This document shows positions 7,502 to 14,910 of a DNA stretch of 24,358 nucleotides, in pieces; positions within the stretch are counted from its first letter, which is position 1; the number at the start of each line of letters is the position of its first letter. The translations under genes and the position numbers were made by a program. The notes beneath the pieces were generated by a model. That model was given only the letters and a program-made list of their open reading frames with translations, ran no database searches and was not told the DNA's origin. Origin of the DNA: Hydrogenophaga sp. (GTDB taxonomy: Bacteria; Pseudomonadota; Gammaproteobacteria; Burkholderiales; Burkholderiaceae_C); contig JAGXRS010000123.1 of assembly GCA_018335615.1 (NCBI GenBank), positions 1 through 24,358 of the forward strand. The letters are read 5' to 3'.

Positions 7502-9268
7502 TCAGAAACGCACCAAATATTCAAACTCGCCCACCGGTAAGACCTCGAAAATCAGAGCCGTGCGGAAGGCGTCCACGGGGTGAATTTTTACGCCGTCAGC
7601 ATGACCTTGGCGGGTGCGCACCGTGGGCAAGGCGTTCTTGAAAGGATTGGTGACCATCACCGTCAAGCCCCTCACCTGCCCAGGCTGTGCGACTGAAAGC
7701 TGAATCACCATGTCCTGATGTGGGCCGCTGTCTTTGCTTCGATCAAGTTGCTTGACTTTGACACGTTCGCGCTCGCGCCACCATTTCGCCATCTGGTCAC
7801 CGCGTGCTATCCATAATCGGTCTTGGTACGTTTGTACATGCTTGACGTACGCAGGCATCACTTTCGGTAACATCCCGTCGTCAACGTAGTGCTGCGTGTG
7901 CACGGACAGCAGCCCCAGAGCACCGCCCTTGACCACCAGATCAAGGTCGTGCTTCATGGTTTCCAGCACCTTTGGTGGGCTGAAACCAAGCTTGGCATAG
8001 CTCACGTCGTCGTATTGTGTGCGCGGCAATACCACCAGTGCATCCTCGGGCCCCAAGGCGGGATTGGCTTTCGAAAAAAATGGAAGGCGGTCTTCGGTTG
8101 AACTGGGATCAGCGGCATGGTGCTCAATGCCGTGCTTTTGAAGCAAGATTTCCGTATTGACATCGTACGATTCGGTTGGCGCCCTGAAACCCGTGGCCAA
8201 CCGCACATCGTCTCCAAGAATGCTTCGCATCTGCTTTTGCATGTTGAGGATCCGAGCCTCCTGTTTGGCAGGATCGTCCTTGGCAAAACCTATGTGCACA
8301 TCGGCGTGGTATGCAATTTCATGCCCCCTGGCCAGCAACTCTTTTACTATTTTGGGGTACTTGATCGCTTCCGATGTCAAGCTGTAGAAGGTCCCGCGCG
8401 CACCGATCGATTCCAGGTCTTTGGCGAAGCTGGGAGCTGAGAAAAACTTGTCCTCGGTGTCCATCTCCATCAAGTGGGCAGCCTCCTTGCCGTTGGGCCA
8501 AGCGGCCTTGAATGCCTTGGGCTGGCGCCGGAGCCATGCAATCGTGTTGTCGAGCATCGACAGGATTTCGGCTTGCGATGTAAAACCCCAAGCAGCTTCT
8601 GGAAACGAAAAATAGGCGCTGCGATTTTTATCTGTTTCATGATAAGCGACAGTCCCGATGTCTCCTTCATCGTCTTTTTCACGGTTCCAATTCATGCTGA
8701 CCGCAGCCAAGTGGGGAGACTCGATGCGAAGCATGTTCTGGACCGCATCACCCATGTACATGCGGCGCCCTGAGGGGATGGACCAGCTCAGTGGACCATC
8801 GCCAAAGGGCATCATGAACCAGTGGTCGTTGTTGGGCCGGCGAAACTCTCCCGTGACCCGAACCTTGAACAACTCACCCAGAAAATCGTAACCGACCCAT
8901 GCGCCCGTCGCATCTCGGGTTCCCGTCATCCAGGTTGCCAACAGGCTCCCTCCCGAAGCCGCAAAGTCCCGAATCGCCTGACGCTCCTGCGCATCCAGCA
9001 CTTCCGATGATGCCAAGATGAGAATTCCAGGCTTGAGCTTGCCGATCAATTCCTCGCGACCGACCTCGGTAAAACACTGGCAAGCTCGTCTCAGGTATTT
9101 TCTCCATATCATCAAAGACGTGTTATTGGAACTACCCTTGGCCTGCTGATACTGGGCAGTCAGGGGACTCAGATAAAAATAGATGGGCGGCTCCGCAGTG
9201 GATTTTGCCCATGCACCGAGCGAGGCAAACACCATGACCACCCCGATCAGAACGCTACGCACCTTCAT
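7502..9268 (-). CDS. CE4-type polysaccharide deacetylase with N-terminal GATase-like domain (paralogue B)
   Basis: A 588-residue secreted protein. A signal peptide with cleavage after Ala-Trp-Ala (residues 19-21) is followed by a GATase1/ThuA-like domain (about 28-240) and a CE4 domain. All key CE4 residues are present: Met-Asp-Thr-Glu-Asp (269-273), Gly-His-Glu-Ile-Ala-Tyr-His-Ala-Asp-Val-His (315-325, with the metal pair H321 and H325), Arg-Ala-Pro-Thr-Glu-Ser-Tyr-Asp (362-369) and Leu-Ser-Val-His (454-457). The Trp-Trp-Arg-Glu-Arg-Glu-Arg signature is at 496-502, followed by a beta-rich C-terminal domain. It is a close paralogue of the proteins at 644-2509 and 9265-11223. Unlike paralogue C it should be released into the periplasm. 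Its ATG overlaps the stop of the upstream paralogue as ATGA, so the two are co-translated. The likely role is N-deacetylation of the exported polymer. Confidence 0.85.
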   Translation of the reverse strand: MKVRSVLIGVVMVFASLGAWAKSTAEPPIYFYLSPLTAQYQQAKGSSNNTSLMIWRKYLRRACQCFTEVGREELIGKLKPGILILASSEVLDAQERQAIRDFAASGGSLLATWMTGTRDATGAWVGYDFLGELFKVRVTGEFRRPNNDHWFMMPFGDGPLSWSIPSGRRMYMGDAVQNMLRIESPHLAAVSMNWNREKDDEGDIGTVAYHETDKNRSAYFSFPEAAWGFTSQAEILSMLDNTIAWLRRQPKAFKAAWPNGKEAAHLMEMDTEDKFFSAPSFAKDLESIGARGTFYSLTSEAIKYPKIVKELLARGHEIAYHADVHIGFAKDDPAKQEARILNMQKQMRSILGDDVRLATGFRAPTESYDVNTEILLQKHGIEHHAADPSSTEDRLPFFSKANPALGPEDALVVLPRTQYDDVSYAKLGFSPPKVLETMKHDLDLVVKGGALGLLSVHTQHYVDDGMLPKVMPAYVKHVQTYQDRLWIARGDQMAKWWRERERVKVKQLDRSKDSGPHQDMVIQLSVAQPGQVRGLTVMVTNPFKNALPTVRTRQGHADGVKIHPVDAFRTALIFEVLPVGEFEYLVRF

Positions 9269-11223
9269 GAATTGGAGCCTCCAGTTGATGGACGTTCAAA
9301 GCGCACGACCCAGTGGTATTCGCCAGGCGCCAGCCCATCCAGCACGACAGCTGATCGCCAGGCATCCACGGCCACTGTTCGAGGAGCCGGATGGGAGTTG
9401 TGGGCGGCAGATAATCGCATGACACTGTTCATCTCGGGCAGGTTGATCCAGACGGCCGGAGCCCGCTTCAAGGCTGGGCCGGGTGCAATGCTGATGCTCA
9501 GGTGCAGTGATTGATTGACCACCCCCAATTGGACGCTCACGCGCTCGCGCTCATGCCACCATTGCGCAACCTGACTTGCGGTGGATAGCCATTTTTGCAT
9601 GCGCCGCGAACCGAGATAATCAAAAACTTCTACGCGCTGGACATCGGTCAATTCATTGCGACTCGGGAGTGGAACAATCGACAGGCCCGCCATTTGCTCC
9701 GATAGCTGCAGTTCCTTGAAGAAGGGTTTCAGGCCGATCTCCGGATCACAGTTGTCCACCAGCTCATCCGGACCTTCTTGTGTGCGCGGCAACACCAGCA
9801 TGCGTGTGGACAGGCTTGCGCCACTGGACGGCATGGGCGAAGATGGGCCATTTCGCTCGACTGGAAGAAACGGCAACCGTGCTTCAGAAGAGTCCATTGT
9901 GCCCAGAAGATATCCAAATGCTCGCTCTCGCAAAAGGCTTTCGGTGTTCCTGTCATAAGAGTCCATCGGCGAACGAAAGCCCGATGATGGCGTCATCTCC
10001 AAGCCATGCTGGCGCAGGGTATTGAGCATGTTGTCCAACCGCTGGGCCTGTACATCTGCCGGCTGTTCACGAAAGTCGTTGTATTTGTCGCCCATATAGG
10101 CGATTTCATGCCCGGTGGATTGCAGACGCTTCAATCGGTCGGCAGACTTGGCCGCCGTCTCATTCACCACATAATAGGTGGCGCGCCCACCGGCTTGCTC
10201 CAACAACTTGGCGCTTTCCATATCGCGATCCGTAACGGGTCCCGCGACGTCGACGGCCATCACGAGTGCGCTGCGGTAAGGGTGAGGCCATGACGCTGTG
10301 TAGACCGATGGCAGACGCAGCAGCCACAACAGAGCGTTGTGCGACAGCGCCTCCATGAGTTTCGGATCTGCGCTCACCCACAGTTGCTCGGAGTAGCCCA
10401 GGATCACCGATCGCGAACGCAGACCAGAGCGCTCAATGCGCTCGTCAAAGACCACGTTTGCACTGACCTTGTCCAGCGCCACCTTGCGTGACCAGTCCAT
10501 GATGTGCACGGCCGTGTGACCGCCTGCCAGCCGCAACGGATACAAACCCTTGACCCGATCCATCCAGATGCGCATGCCCGCGGGCAGATGGTGGCTGACC
10601 GGGCTGTCGCCATGCGCAATCAGGAAGTTGTCCTGGGGATCGTTTTCGGTGTCTCCGACCACCTGAACGCCGAGCGTCTCCTCCATGAACCTGAAACCCA
10701 CGTCTTGACCGCGCTCATTTCGCACACCCGTGAGCCACGACGCCAACACGCTCCCGCCTTTTCCACGAAAGTGGGCTATGGCATTCTGCTCTCGCTCAGA
10801 AAGCGCGACAGCAGACGGCAGTATCAAGGTATTGACAGGCGTTTTTTCCAATTGCTCAACCGACGTGATGAGCTCAAAAGGAATTCTGTATTTCCTCAAA
10901 AATACCTGCCATTGCTGGACGTTGATTCGACCGTCAAATTCCGTCTTGGCCCAATACGCTTGGGCGACAGGTGACGCATACACCACCACCATTGGCGTTT
11001 GAACAGATGGCTCCTGCCGGGCAGCATGAACGGCGCCCTCCGAGATTGGCGTGGCAGGCCGCGCGGCTCGTTGCGTGGGCACGACGGTAGGCTCAATGAC
11101 CTGCGCGTGAAGCGTGGTTGGCAAACCACCAATACCAGACAACAGAACCAATCCCCACATTAACCTGAAGAACCACCCGTCAAGATGTTTCAAAGGAATG
11201 AGCGAACTCACGACTGCAAGCAT
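9265..11223 (-). CDS. Catalytically degenerate CE4-family protein (paralogue A)
   Basis: A 652-residue exported protein with the same domain order as the other two CE4 paralogues: hydrophobic export segment (about 18-40), Pro/Ala-rich linker, GATase-like domain (about 78-310), CE4 domain and C-terminal beta domain with Trp-Trp-His-Glu-Arg-Glu-Arg (555-561). The metal-binding residues are gone. Motif 1 reads Ala-Val-Asp-Val-Ala-Gly (323-328) instead of Met-Asp-Thr-Glu-Asp, the HxxxH pair is Met377 and Tyr381, and the motif-5 His is replaced (Leu-Ser-Ile-Val-Pro, 514-518). Motif 3 (Phe-Arg-Ser-Pro, 416-419) survives. The fold is probably kept while deacetylase activity is lost, suggesting a carbohydrate-binding or partner role. 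ATG 11223 is preceded by GAAGGG. It is the first gene of a two-gene unit behind the AT-rich dyad at 11266. Confidence 0.82.
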   Translation of the reverse strand: MLAVVSSLIPLKHLDGWFFRLMWGLVLLSGIGGLPTTLHAQVIEPTVVPTQRAARPATPISEGAVHAARQEPSVQTPMVVVYASPVAQAYWAKTEFDGRINVQQWQVFLRKYRIPFELITSVEQLEKTPVNTLILPSAVALSEREQNAIAHFRGKGGSVLASWLTGVRNERGQDVGFRFMEETLGVQVVGDTENDPQDNFLIAHGDSPVSHHLPAGMRIWMDRVKGLYPLRLAGGHTAVHIMDWSRKVALDKVSANVVFDERIERSGLRSRSVILGYSEQLWVSADPKLMEALSHNALLWLLRLPSVYTASWPHPYRSALVMAVDVAGPVTDRDMESAKLLEQAGGRATYYVVNETAAKSADRLKRLQSTGHEIAYMGDKYNDFREQPADVQAQRLDNMLNTLRQHGLEMTPSSGFRSPMDSYDRNTESLLRERAFGYLLGTMDSSEARLPFLPVERNGPSSPMPSSGASLSTRMLVLPRTQEGPDELVDNCDPEIGLKPFFKELQLSEQMAGLSIVPLPSRNELTDVQRVEVFDYLGSRRMQKWLSTASQVAQWWHERERVSVQLGVVNQSLHLSISIAPGPALKRAPAVWINLPEMNSVMRLSAAHNSHPAPRTVAVDAWRSAVVLDGLAPGEYHWVVRFERPSTGGSNS

Positions 11224-11265
11224 TCATTTGGCCCTTCAGATCCATTCATATCAATCCACCTTAGC

Positions 11266-11280
11266 ATAATATAGTATTAT
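11266..11280. promoter_or_regulatory. Perfect AT-rich dyad containing TAGTATTAT
   Basis: ATAATA-TAG-TATTAT is a perfect six-base inverted repeat with a three-base centre, 43-57 bases upstream of the minus-strand CE4 start. It includes the exact 9-mer TAGTATTAT found twice upstream of bcsD. TATAAT on the minus strand (11281-11276) could be a -10 box, though no convincing -35 precedes it. The symmetry suggests a dimeric regulator site. Confidence 0.5.
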
Positions 11281-11312
11281 AAAAACACCCTCTTGGCCTG
11301 GCGGACTGGCGC

Positions 11313-11341
11313 TTGAGCATTCGCCTCATTTGTTTTATTTT
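11313..11341 (+). promoter_or_regulatory. Sigma-70-like promoter for the plus-strand TPR gene
   Basis: TTGAGC (11313-11318) and TATTTT (11336-11341) are separated by exactly 17 bases in an AT-rich patch, about 230 bases before the start codon of the gene at 11570. Each hexamer matches consensus only partly, so this is a candidate, not a proven promoter. Confidence 0.4.
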
Positions 11342-11569
11342 GCATAGTGAAATTTCTTAGGATTTGACGTTCTGGAGGTTTCTGCTTCAGCACGGGGGAC
11401 GGCCCGCCCGCCTGCATACGCGTGACGTCCATCCGTCCTCACCAGCTGTCCTGCAGGGATGAACGAGACGAGTCTGTCGCAAGACGGGCAAGCCGTCAGC
11501 GTGATCCTGGCTCAGTGTCCGGTAGGGGCTGCGTGCCTCTGCAGCTGGCTGAACAGGTCGAGAAGAAAA

Positions 11570-12865
11570 ATGGCACAACACCCTTTTGTTGCAGATACCC
11601 CGTCTGCCTCTACCCATCCGCTGGCGAAGGCAGCCAGGCGCCGGCCTATCCGGCATCGGCATCTGTTACGCGCAACAGCGATTGGCTTGTTGCTGTCGTT
11701 TCCGCTTCAACCCGCGTTTTCGACCGACACGAGCGAAATCCCGACCGTTGACGATGGGGCCAGCACCCATCGTCTGCGACTGTTCATGGAACGGCAAAGA
11801 TCCTTGGCCACCTCGAACGGGAGAGGCGTGACGGAGCTGACGCCAGAACGCCAGCAAGAACGCAGCGAACTGCTGCGAGCTGGAGAAGAAGCACTGGGTC
11901 GACGGGATGTGGCCGCGGCATTGGAAGCGTTTGAGCGCGCGACCTATATGCTGCACGGCATCGACACGGATGCGTCCCTGGCCAGAACCTATATGCAGAG
12001 CGGTCAATACCAAAGAGCCTTGGCCCTGGGTTCGCATATGGCGGGTGTGCACACGGATGTCGAAGGTGGCTCGGTGCTCTACATCTGGCTGCTGCATCTG
12101 GGCGGACAGTCCGCTACCGCGAAGCGCTTGCTGCAACTGACCCATGAGCGCTGGCCTGAGCATGCGCTGCTGGATCTGGTCAAACAGCAACTGGGTCAGT
12201 CCGACCCGCTGGCCACGGGCCCCTTGCTGAAACCGCCCATTCGGCTGGCACCATATGGCGACAGTGCTCACCTCCCGGCCTCTGCGCGTGTGGTGGGCAC
12301 GGCCACGCTGCTTCGTAACGGAACCACCGTTTTGGTACCTGCCGCTTTGCTCTCCCGTACGAGCCAGATGTGGCTGCGCAACGGGCTGGGGCAATTGGCA
12401 CAAGCCCAGCCTGGCTGGCGTCCGGTGGGGCCTCACCTGGCCCTGGTGCCGTTGGCCACTGCCCTGCCTGTGGCCGAATACCAAGGGGTGGCCCCTGACG
12501 ACCCGCTTCCGGGCAGCCGTGCCCTTACCGTGGAGTACGTACCGTCCAGCGACGCCCATCCTGCATGGCCCGTGATGCGCGTGGGCACCCTGGGTGAAGT
12601 CCTGGCCATGACGGGCGGCGGACCTTTGTTTGACACGAACGGTCGCCTGACCGGCATCGCTCTAGGTGAGGGTGCGGGCCGTCCGCATCACTGGCTAGGG
12701 GCTTCTCAGTTGCAGAGCGCATTGGCGGCCCTGGATGGCACATCCCAGCCACAACCGTTTGGTCCTGTGACCGATATTGATCCCCGTGGTCGTGATGCCC
12801 TTGCCCAAGTCTACGAACGCAGCCTGAGAACGAGCCTGCAAGTCATTGCCGTCGCGCCGCCCTGA
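11570..12865 (+). CDS. Secreted TPR protein fused to an inactive trypsin-like domain
   Basis: A 431-residue protein and the only plus-strand gene within the polysaccharide locus. It has a long basic N-region and a signal peptide ending near Pro-Ala-Phe-Ser (48-51), a TPR-like helical part (about 95-205) and a C-terminal domain (about 236-390) with the landmarks of an HtrA/trypsin-type fold. Residues 243-261 match the strand that normally ends in the catalytic His but read Val-Pro-Ala-Ala-Leu. The usual Gly-Asn-Ser-Gly-Gly-Pro is Met-Thr-Gly-Gly-Gly-Pro (347-352), with Gly at the nucleophile position, followed by Leu-Phe-Asp-Thr-Asn-Gly-Arg. Protease activity is therefore not expected; a periplasmic adaptor or scaffold role is inferred. 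The ATG at 11570 has GAGAAG upstream. It is convergent with the GH18 gene. Confidence 0.75.
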   Translation: MAQHPFVADTPSASTHPLAKAARRRPIRHRHLLRATAIGLLLSFPLQPAFSTDTSEIPTVDDGASTHRLRLFMERQRSLATSNGRGVTELTPERQQERSELLRAGEEALGRRDVAAALEAFERATYMLHGIDTDASLARTYMQSGQYQRALALGSHMAGVHTDVEGGSVLYIWLLHLGGQSATAKRLLQLTHERWPEHALLDLVKQQLGQSDPLATGPLLKPPIRLAPYGDSAHLPASARVVGTATLLRNGTTVLVPAALLSRTSQMWLRNGLGQLAQAQPGWRPVGPHLALVPLATALPVAEYQGVAPDDPLPGSRALTVEYVPSSDAHPAWPVMRVGTLGEVLAMTGGGPLFDTNGRLTGIALGEGAGRPHHWLGASQLQSALAALDGTSQPQPFGPVTDIDPRGRDALAQVYERSLRTSLQVIAVAPP

Positions 12866-12929
12866 AGGGGATCGGGACCCCACAAAAGGGGAGGCCAGCG
12901 CGATGGCAGGCAAATGGGCACCGTGCCAA

Positions 12930-14042
12930 TCAATCGAGTGGCTTCAGCAGACCGTCCACACCATTGGCTTCGCGTCGTTCGAGAAAATAGTTGACCAACT
13001 GGCCGTTGTCATAGCCGAGCATGAAGAACGCCATGCCGCCGAGCTTTTCGGTTTTAAGGTAATGGCTCTTGAGATCCAAGCTCCACCAGTCTTCGAACCA
13101 GCCTTCGACAAATTGCCCATTGTCTTTTTTGAACTGGTAGTAGGAGGACCCGCTCGCGGGGTCGTGGGTTGCGCCGTGCTGCCTGACGCGGCCCTGGATG
13201 TCGAACGGAAACTCCGGTAGTCGGCCCGCCGGCATGGGCGCAAATGTCGTGGCCACGCCTTCCGCCACGGTGGGACTGCGCAACTGACGATCTTCGACGG
13301 GCCATTCATAGCCGTACAGAGGAAACCCCAACAGCAAGCGCTCCCGAGGCACGCCAAGCGCCAGGCCGCTGGCCACTGCTTTGCTCCAGGTGACCGCCTC
13401 GTCGCCCTTCAGCGGAGCGACCGGCCCCGCACGCTGGCTACCCTTCCAGTGTGCATCGTATCCCTGCAGCACCACATGATCCACGTGCTGGAGTGTGGCT
13501 TCGTCATACAGTTGCGACGCGCCACCCATCGGAAAAAACACCGACAAGCTCCTGGGCGAAGACCATTGGCGCAAACCTTTTGAAAGGCGCAAGATGAAAC
13601 GGCGGTACTGGGCAATGGCTTCAGAACGCACGGGGGTGTAGAGCTCGACATCCAGTTGCAGCCCGGCAACGCCGTCCTGACCTGCCAACGCCAAGCATTC
13701 ATCCAGCAAGCGTTGCGTGGCGCCAGCAGAAGCGAACAGCTGTTCAAACGCCGACACCTCGAACAGCGTGAGCGTCAAGTCCAGGGGGAGGTTGTGCTGT
13801 TGAACTGCCTGGCGCAAGTCCCCCCACCTCTCGGGCCAACCATGGCGCTCGGTGATTTCTCCAGTTGCGTTGATCTTGAGGTCAAAGAACAGCAAACGGT
13901 CCAGTTCGCGCAAGGGCGCGCTGCGCCAACTCTCGGGAAGCCACCAGCCGATGTAGGCCCAGGCCTTGGGCCGCTGAGCCGCAGAGGGCGGCGTGCACAT
14001 CAGCAGCGCCAGCAGCAAGCCAAGATCTCGGCGGCGCAGCAT
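12930..14042 (-). CDS. Secreted GH18-like (chitinase-type) glycoside hydrolase
   Basis: A 370-residue protein with an N-terminal signal peptide (cleavage near Ser-Ala-Ala, 20-22) and a TIM-barrel sequence of GH18 type. The active-site strand reads Ala-Gly-Leu-Gln-Leu-Asp-Val-Glu (126-133) against the consensus DGxDxDxE: the last Asp (131) and the acid Glu (133) remain while the two earlier Asp are lost. Other GH18 landmarks are Gln-Gly-Tyr-Asp (193-196), Leu-Gly-Phe-Pro-Leu-Tyr-Gly (238-244) and Gly-Gly-Met-Ala-Phe-Phe-Met-Leu-Gly-Tyr-Asp (335-345). GH18 enzymes cleave beta-linked GlcNAc polymers by substrate assistance from the N-acetyl group. In the locus it takes the place BcsZ would hold in cellulose operons, suggesting trimming of an acetylated amino-sugar chain. 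The ATG shares one base with the bcsQ stop (TGATG). Confidence 0.8.
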   Translation of the reverse strand: MLRRRDLGLLLALLMCTPPSAAQRPKAWAYIGWWLPESWRSAPLRELDRLLFFDLKINATGEITERHGWPERWGDLRQAVQQHNLPLDLTLTLFEVSAFEQLFASAGATQRLLDECLALAGQDGVAGLQLDVELYTPVRSEAIAQYRRFILRLSKGLRQWSSPRSLSVFFPMGGASQLYDEATLQHVDHVVLQGYDAHWKGSQRAGPVAPLKGDEAVTWSKAVASGLALGVPRERLLLGFPLYGYEWPVEDRQLRSPTVAEGVATTFAPMPAGRLPEFPFDIQGRVRQHGATHDPASGSSYYQFKKDNGQFVEGWFEDWWSLDLKSHYLKTEKLGGMAFFMLGYDNGQLVNYFLERREANGVDGLLKPLD

Positions 14043-14791
14043 CAATCTTCGAGACTGTCGATCAACCAGTCGGTCACGCTCTGGATGTTCAGGCTGGCCT
14101 TGCAGCCTGGCTTGTACTGGAGCACCGGCCGTTCAAACGCCAACGCCTGGGCTACCCGCACATCCTTGTAAACCGCCACGGGCACCAGCTTCTTGGAATA
14201 GTTGGCATACAGTGCCGAGCGCACCTGATGGCCGAGCTTGCTGTTGATCGGCATCTGGTTGATGAGGATGTTGATGTCCTCGAATTCAGGACGATGGGCT
14301 GTGAACTCCTCAACAAGAGACTCTATCTTGGGCAGGGTCGCATAAGAGGCGGCATCCGCCAGCACCACCACCATGGCGCGGTCAGCCGCCATCAGGGCTT
14401 GTTCCAGGTAGGGGGTGGGCCCCGGCGGCGTGTCCAGGATCACGACATCGAAGCCTGCGGGAGCGAGCGAATGGATCCCGTCAGACACCCAGCGTGGGTT
14501 TTTCTTGAGCTCTGCCTCGAAATCTTCCAGTTCGTTGCCGCTGACGCGGCCGAAGGGAATGAATTTGATCCCAAACGGGCTGTCAAACAGTGACGCAGGC
14601 GAGATGCCCTCACGTACCAGGCCGGCTATTTCTCCAGGATCCATGCCCAGGTGCAGGCGTTGCGCGTTTTGCGGATCCAGGTCGATCAAGGCAACATGCT
14701 TTTTCCGCTGGGCAAGGGCCACCGCGATGTTGGCAGCCAAGGTGGTCTTGCCTGCCCCGCCTTTACCGGAAATGAATGCAATTGTTTTCAT
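14042..14791 (-). CDS. bcsQ: BcsQ-type MinD/ParA ATPase, second copy
   Basis: A 249-residue P-loop ATPase with the deviant Walker A of MinD/ParA proteins, Gly-Lys-Gly-Gly-Ala-Gly-Lys-Thr-Thr (9-17), including the signature lysine, then Asp-Leu-Asp-Pro-Gln-Asn on the A' strand and Leu-Asp-Thr-Pro-Pro-Gly-Pro at Walker B. It is clearly paralogous to the protein at 19391-20152: both carry DLDPQNA, DTPPGP, ADAxSYAT, the ALAFxxPVL block and a WLIDxL ending. BcsQ binds BcsE/BcsR and places the secretion complex at the pole or along the membrane. I take ATG 14791; a GTG at 14803 would add four residues. A 119-base gap from bcsB, without a clear promoter, precedes it, and the GH18 gene follows with a one-base overlap. 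A second BcsQ could heterodimerise with the first. Confidence 0.85.
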   Translation of the reverse strand: MKTIAFISGKGGAGKTTLAANIAVALAQRKKHVALIDLDPQNAQRLHLGMDPGEIAGLVREGISPASLFDSPFGIKFIPFGRVSGNELEDFEAELKKNPRWVSDGIHSLAPAGFDVVILDTPPGPTPYLEQALMAADRAMVVVLADAASYATLPKIESLVEEFTAHRPEFEDINILINQMPINSKLGHQVRSALYANYSKKLVPVAVYKDVRVAQALAFERPVLQYKPGCKASLNIQSVTDWLIDSLED

Positions 14792-14910
14792 GGGATTTGC
14801 CACTGGAAAGACTCGGTTTTATTGACTTTGGAGGCATCCCTGAATCCAAGCGATCTGTTTATGTGTGTGCGCAATGATTTTCCCCCATATGGACCGCCAC
14901 CATGCCGCCC

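Larger units (their letters stand above)
11224..11569. other. Divergent intergenic region with dyad and long plus-strand leader
   Basis: The region separates the minus-strand CE4 pair from the plus-strand TPR gene. The left 75 bases are AT-rich and hold the dyad annotated separately; a plus-strand promoter candidate follows at 11313-11341. From there to the ATG at 11570 about 220 bases are GC-rich and could form a structured leader (for example GACGG-GCAAG-CCGTC). In-frame translation is open from an ATG at 11459, which would put 37 extra residues before the signal peptide; I consider that unlikely. I could not match the leader to a known riboswitch. Confidence 0.5.

Noticed and set aside
11440..11560. 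Possible c-di-GMP (GEMM) riboswitch in the leader of the plus-strand gene
   Set aside because: Pieces such as CGGTAGG and GGCAAG look similar by eye, but the conserved GEMM core arrangement is not present in the right order.
11459..11569. Upstream ATG start at 11459 for the TPR/pseudoprotease gene
   Set aside because: It would place 37 residues unlike a signal sequence before the evident signal peptide; the ATG at 11570 has a better ribosome site and gives a normal export signal.
11666..12559. A 297-codon minus-strand frame opposite the TPR/pseudoprotease gene, which would make the locus entirely minus-strand
   Set aside because: The plus-strand translation has a signal peptide, TPR helices and a trypsin-like framework; the minus-strand translation is Arg/Gln/His-rich with no domain.
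12866..12929. Possible bidirectional terminator between the TPR gene and the GH18 gene
   Set aside because: CCCC-ACAAAA-GGGG can pair, but no T tract follows on either strand, so the support is too weak to annotate.
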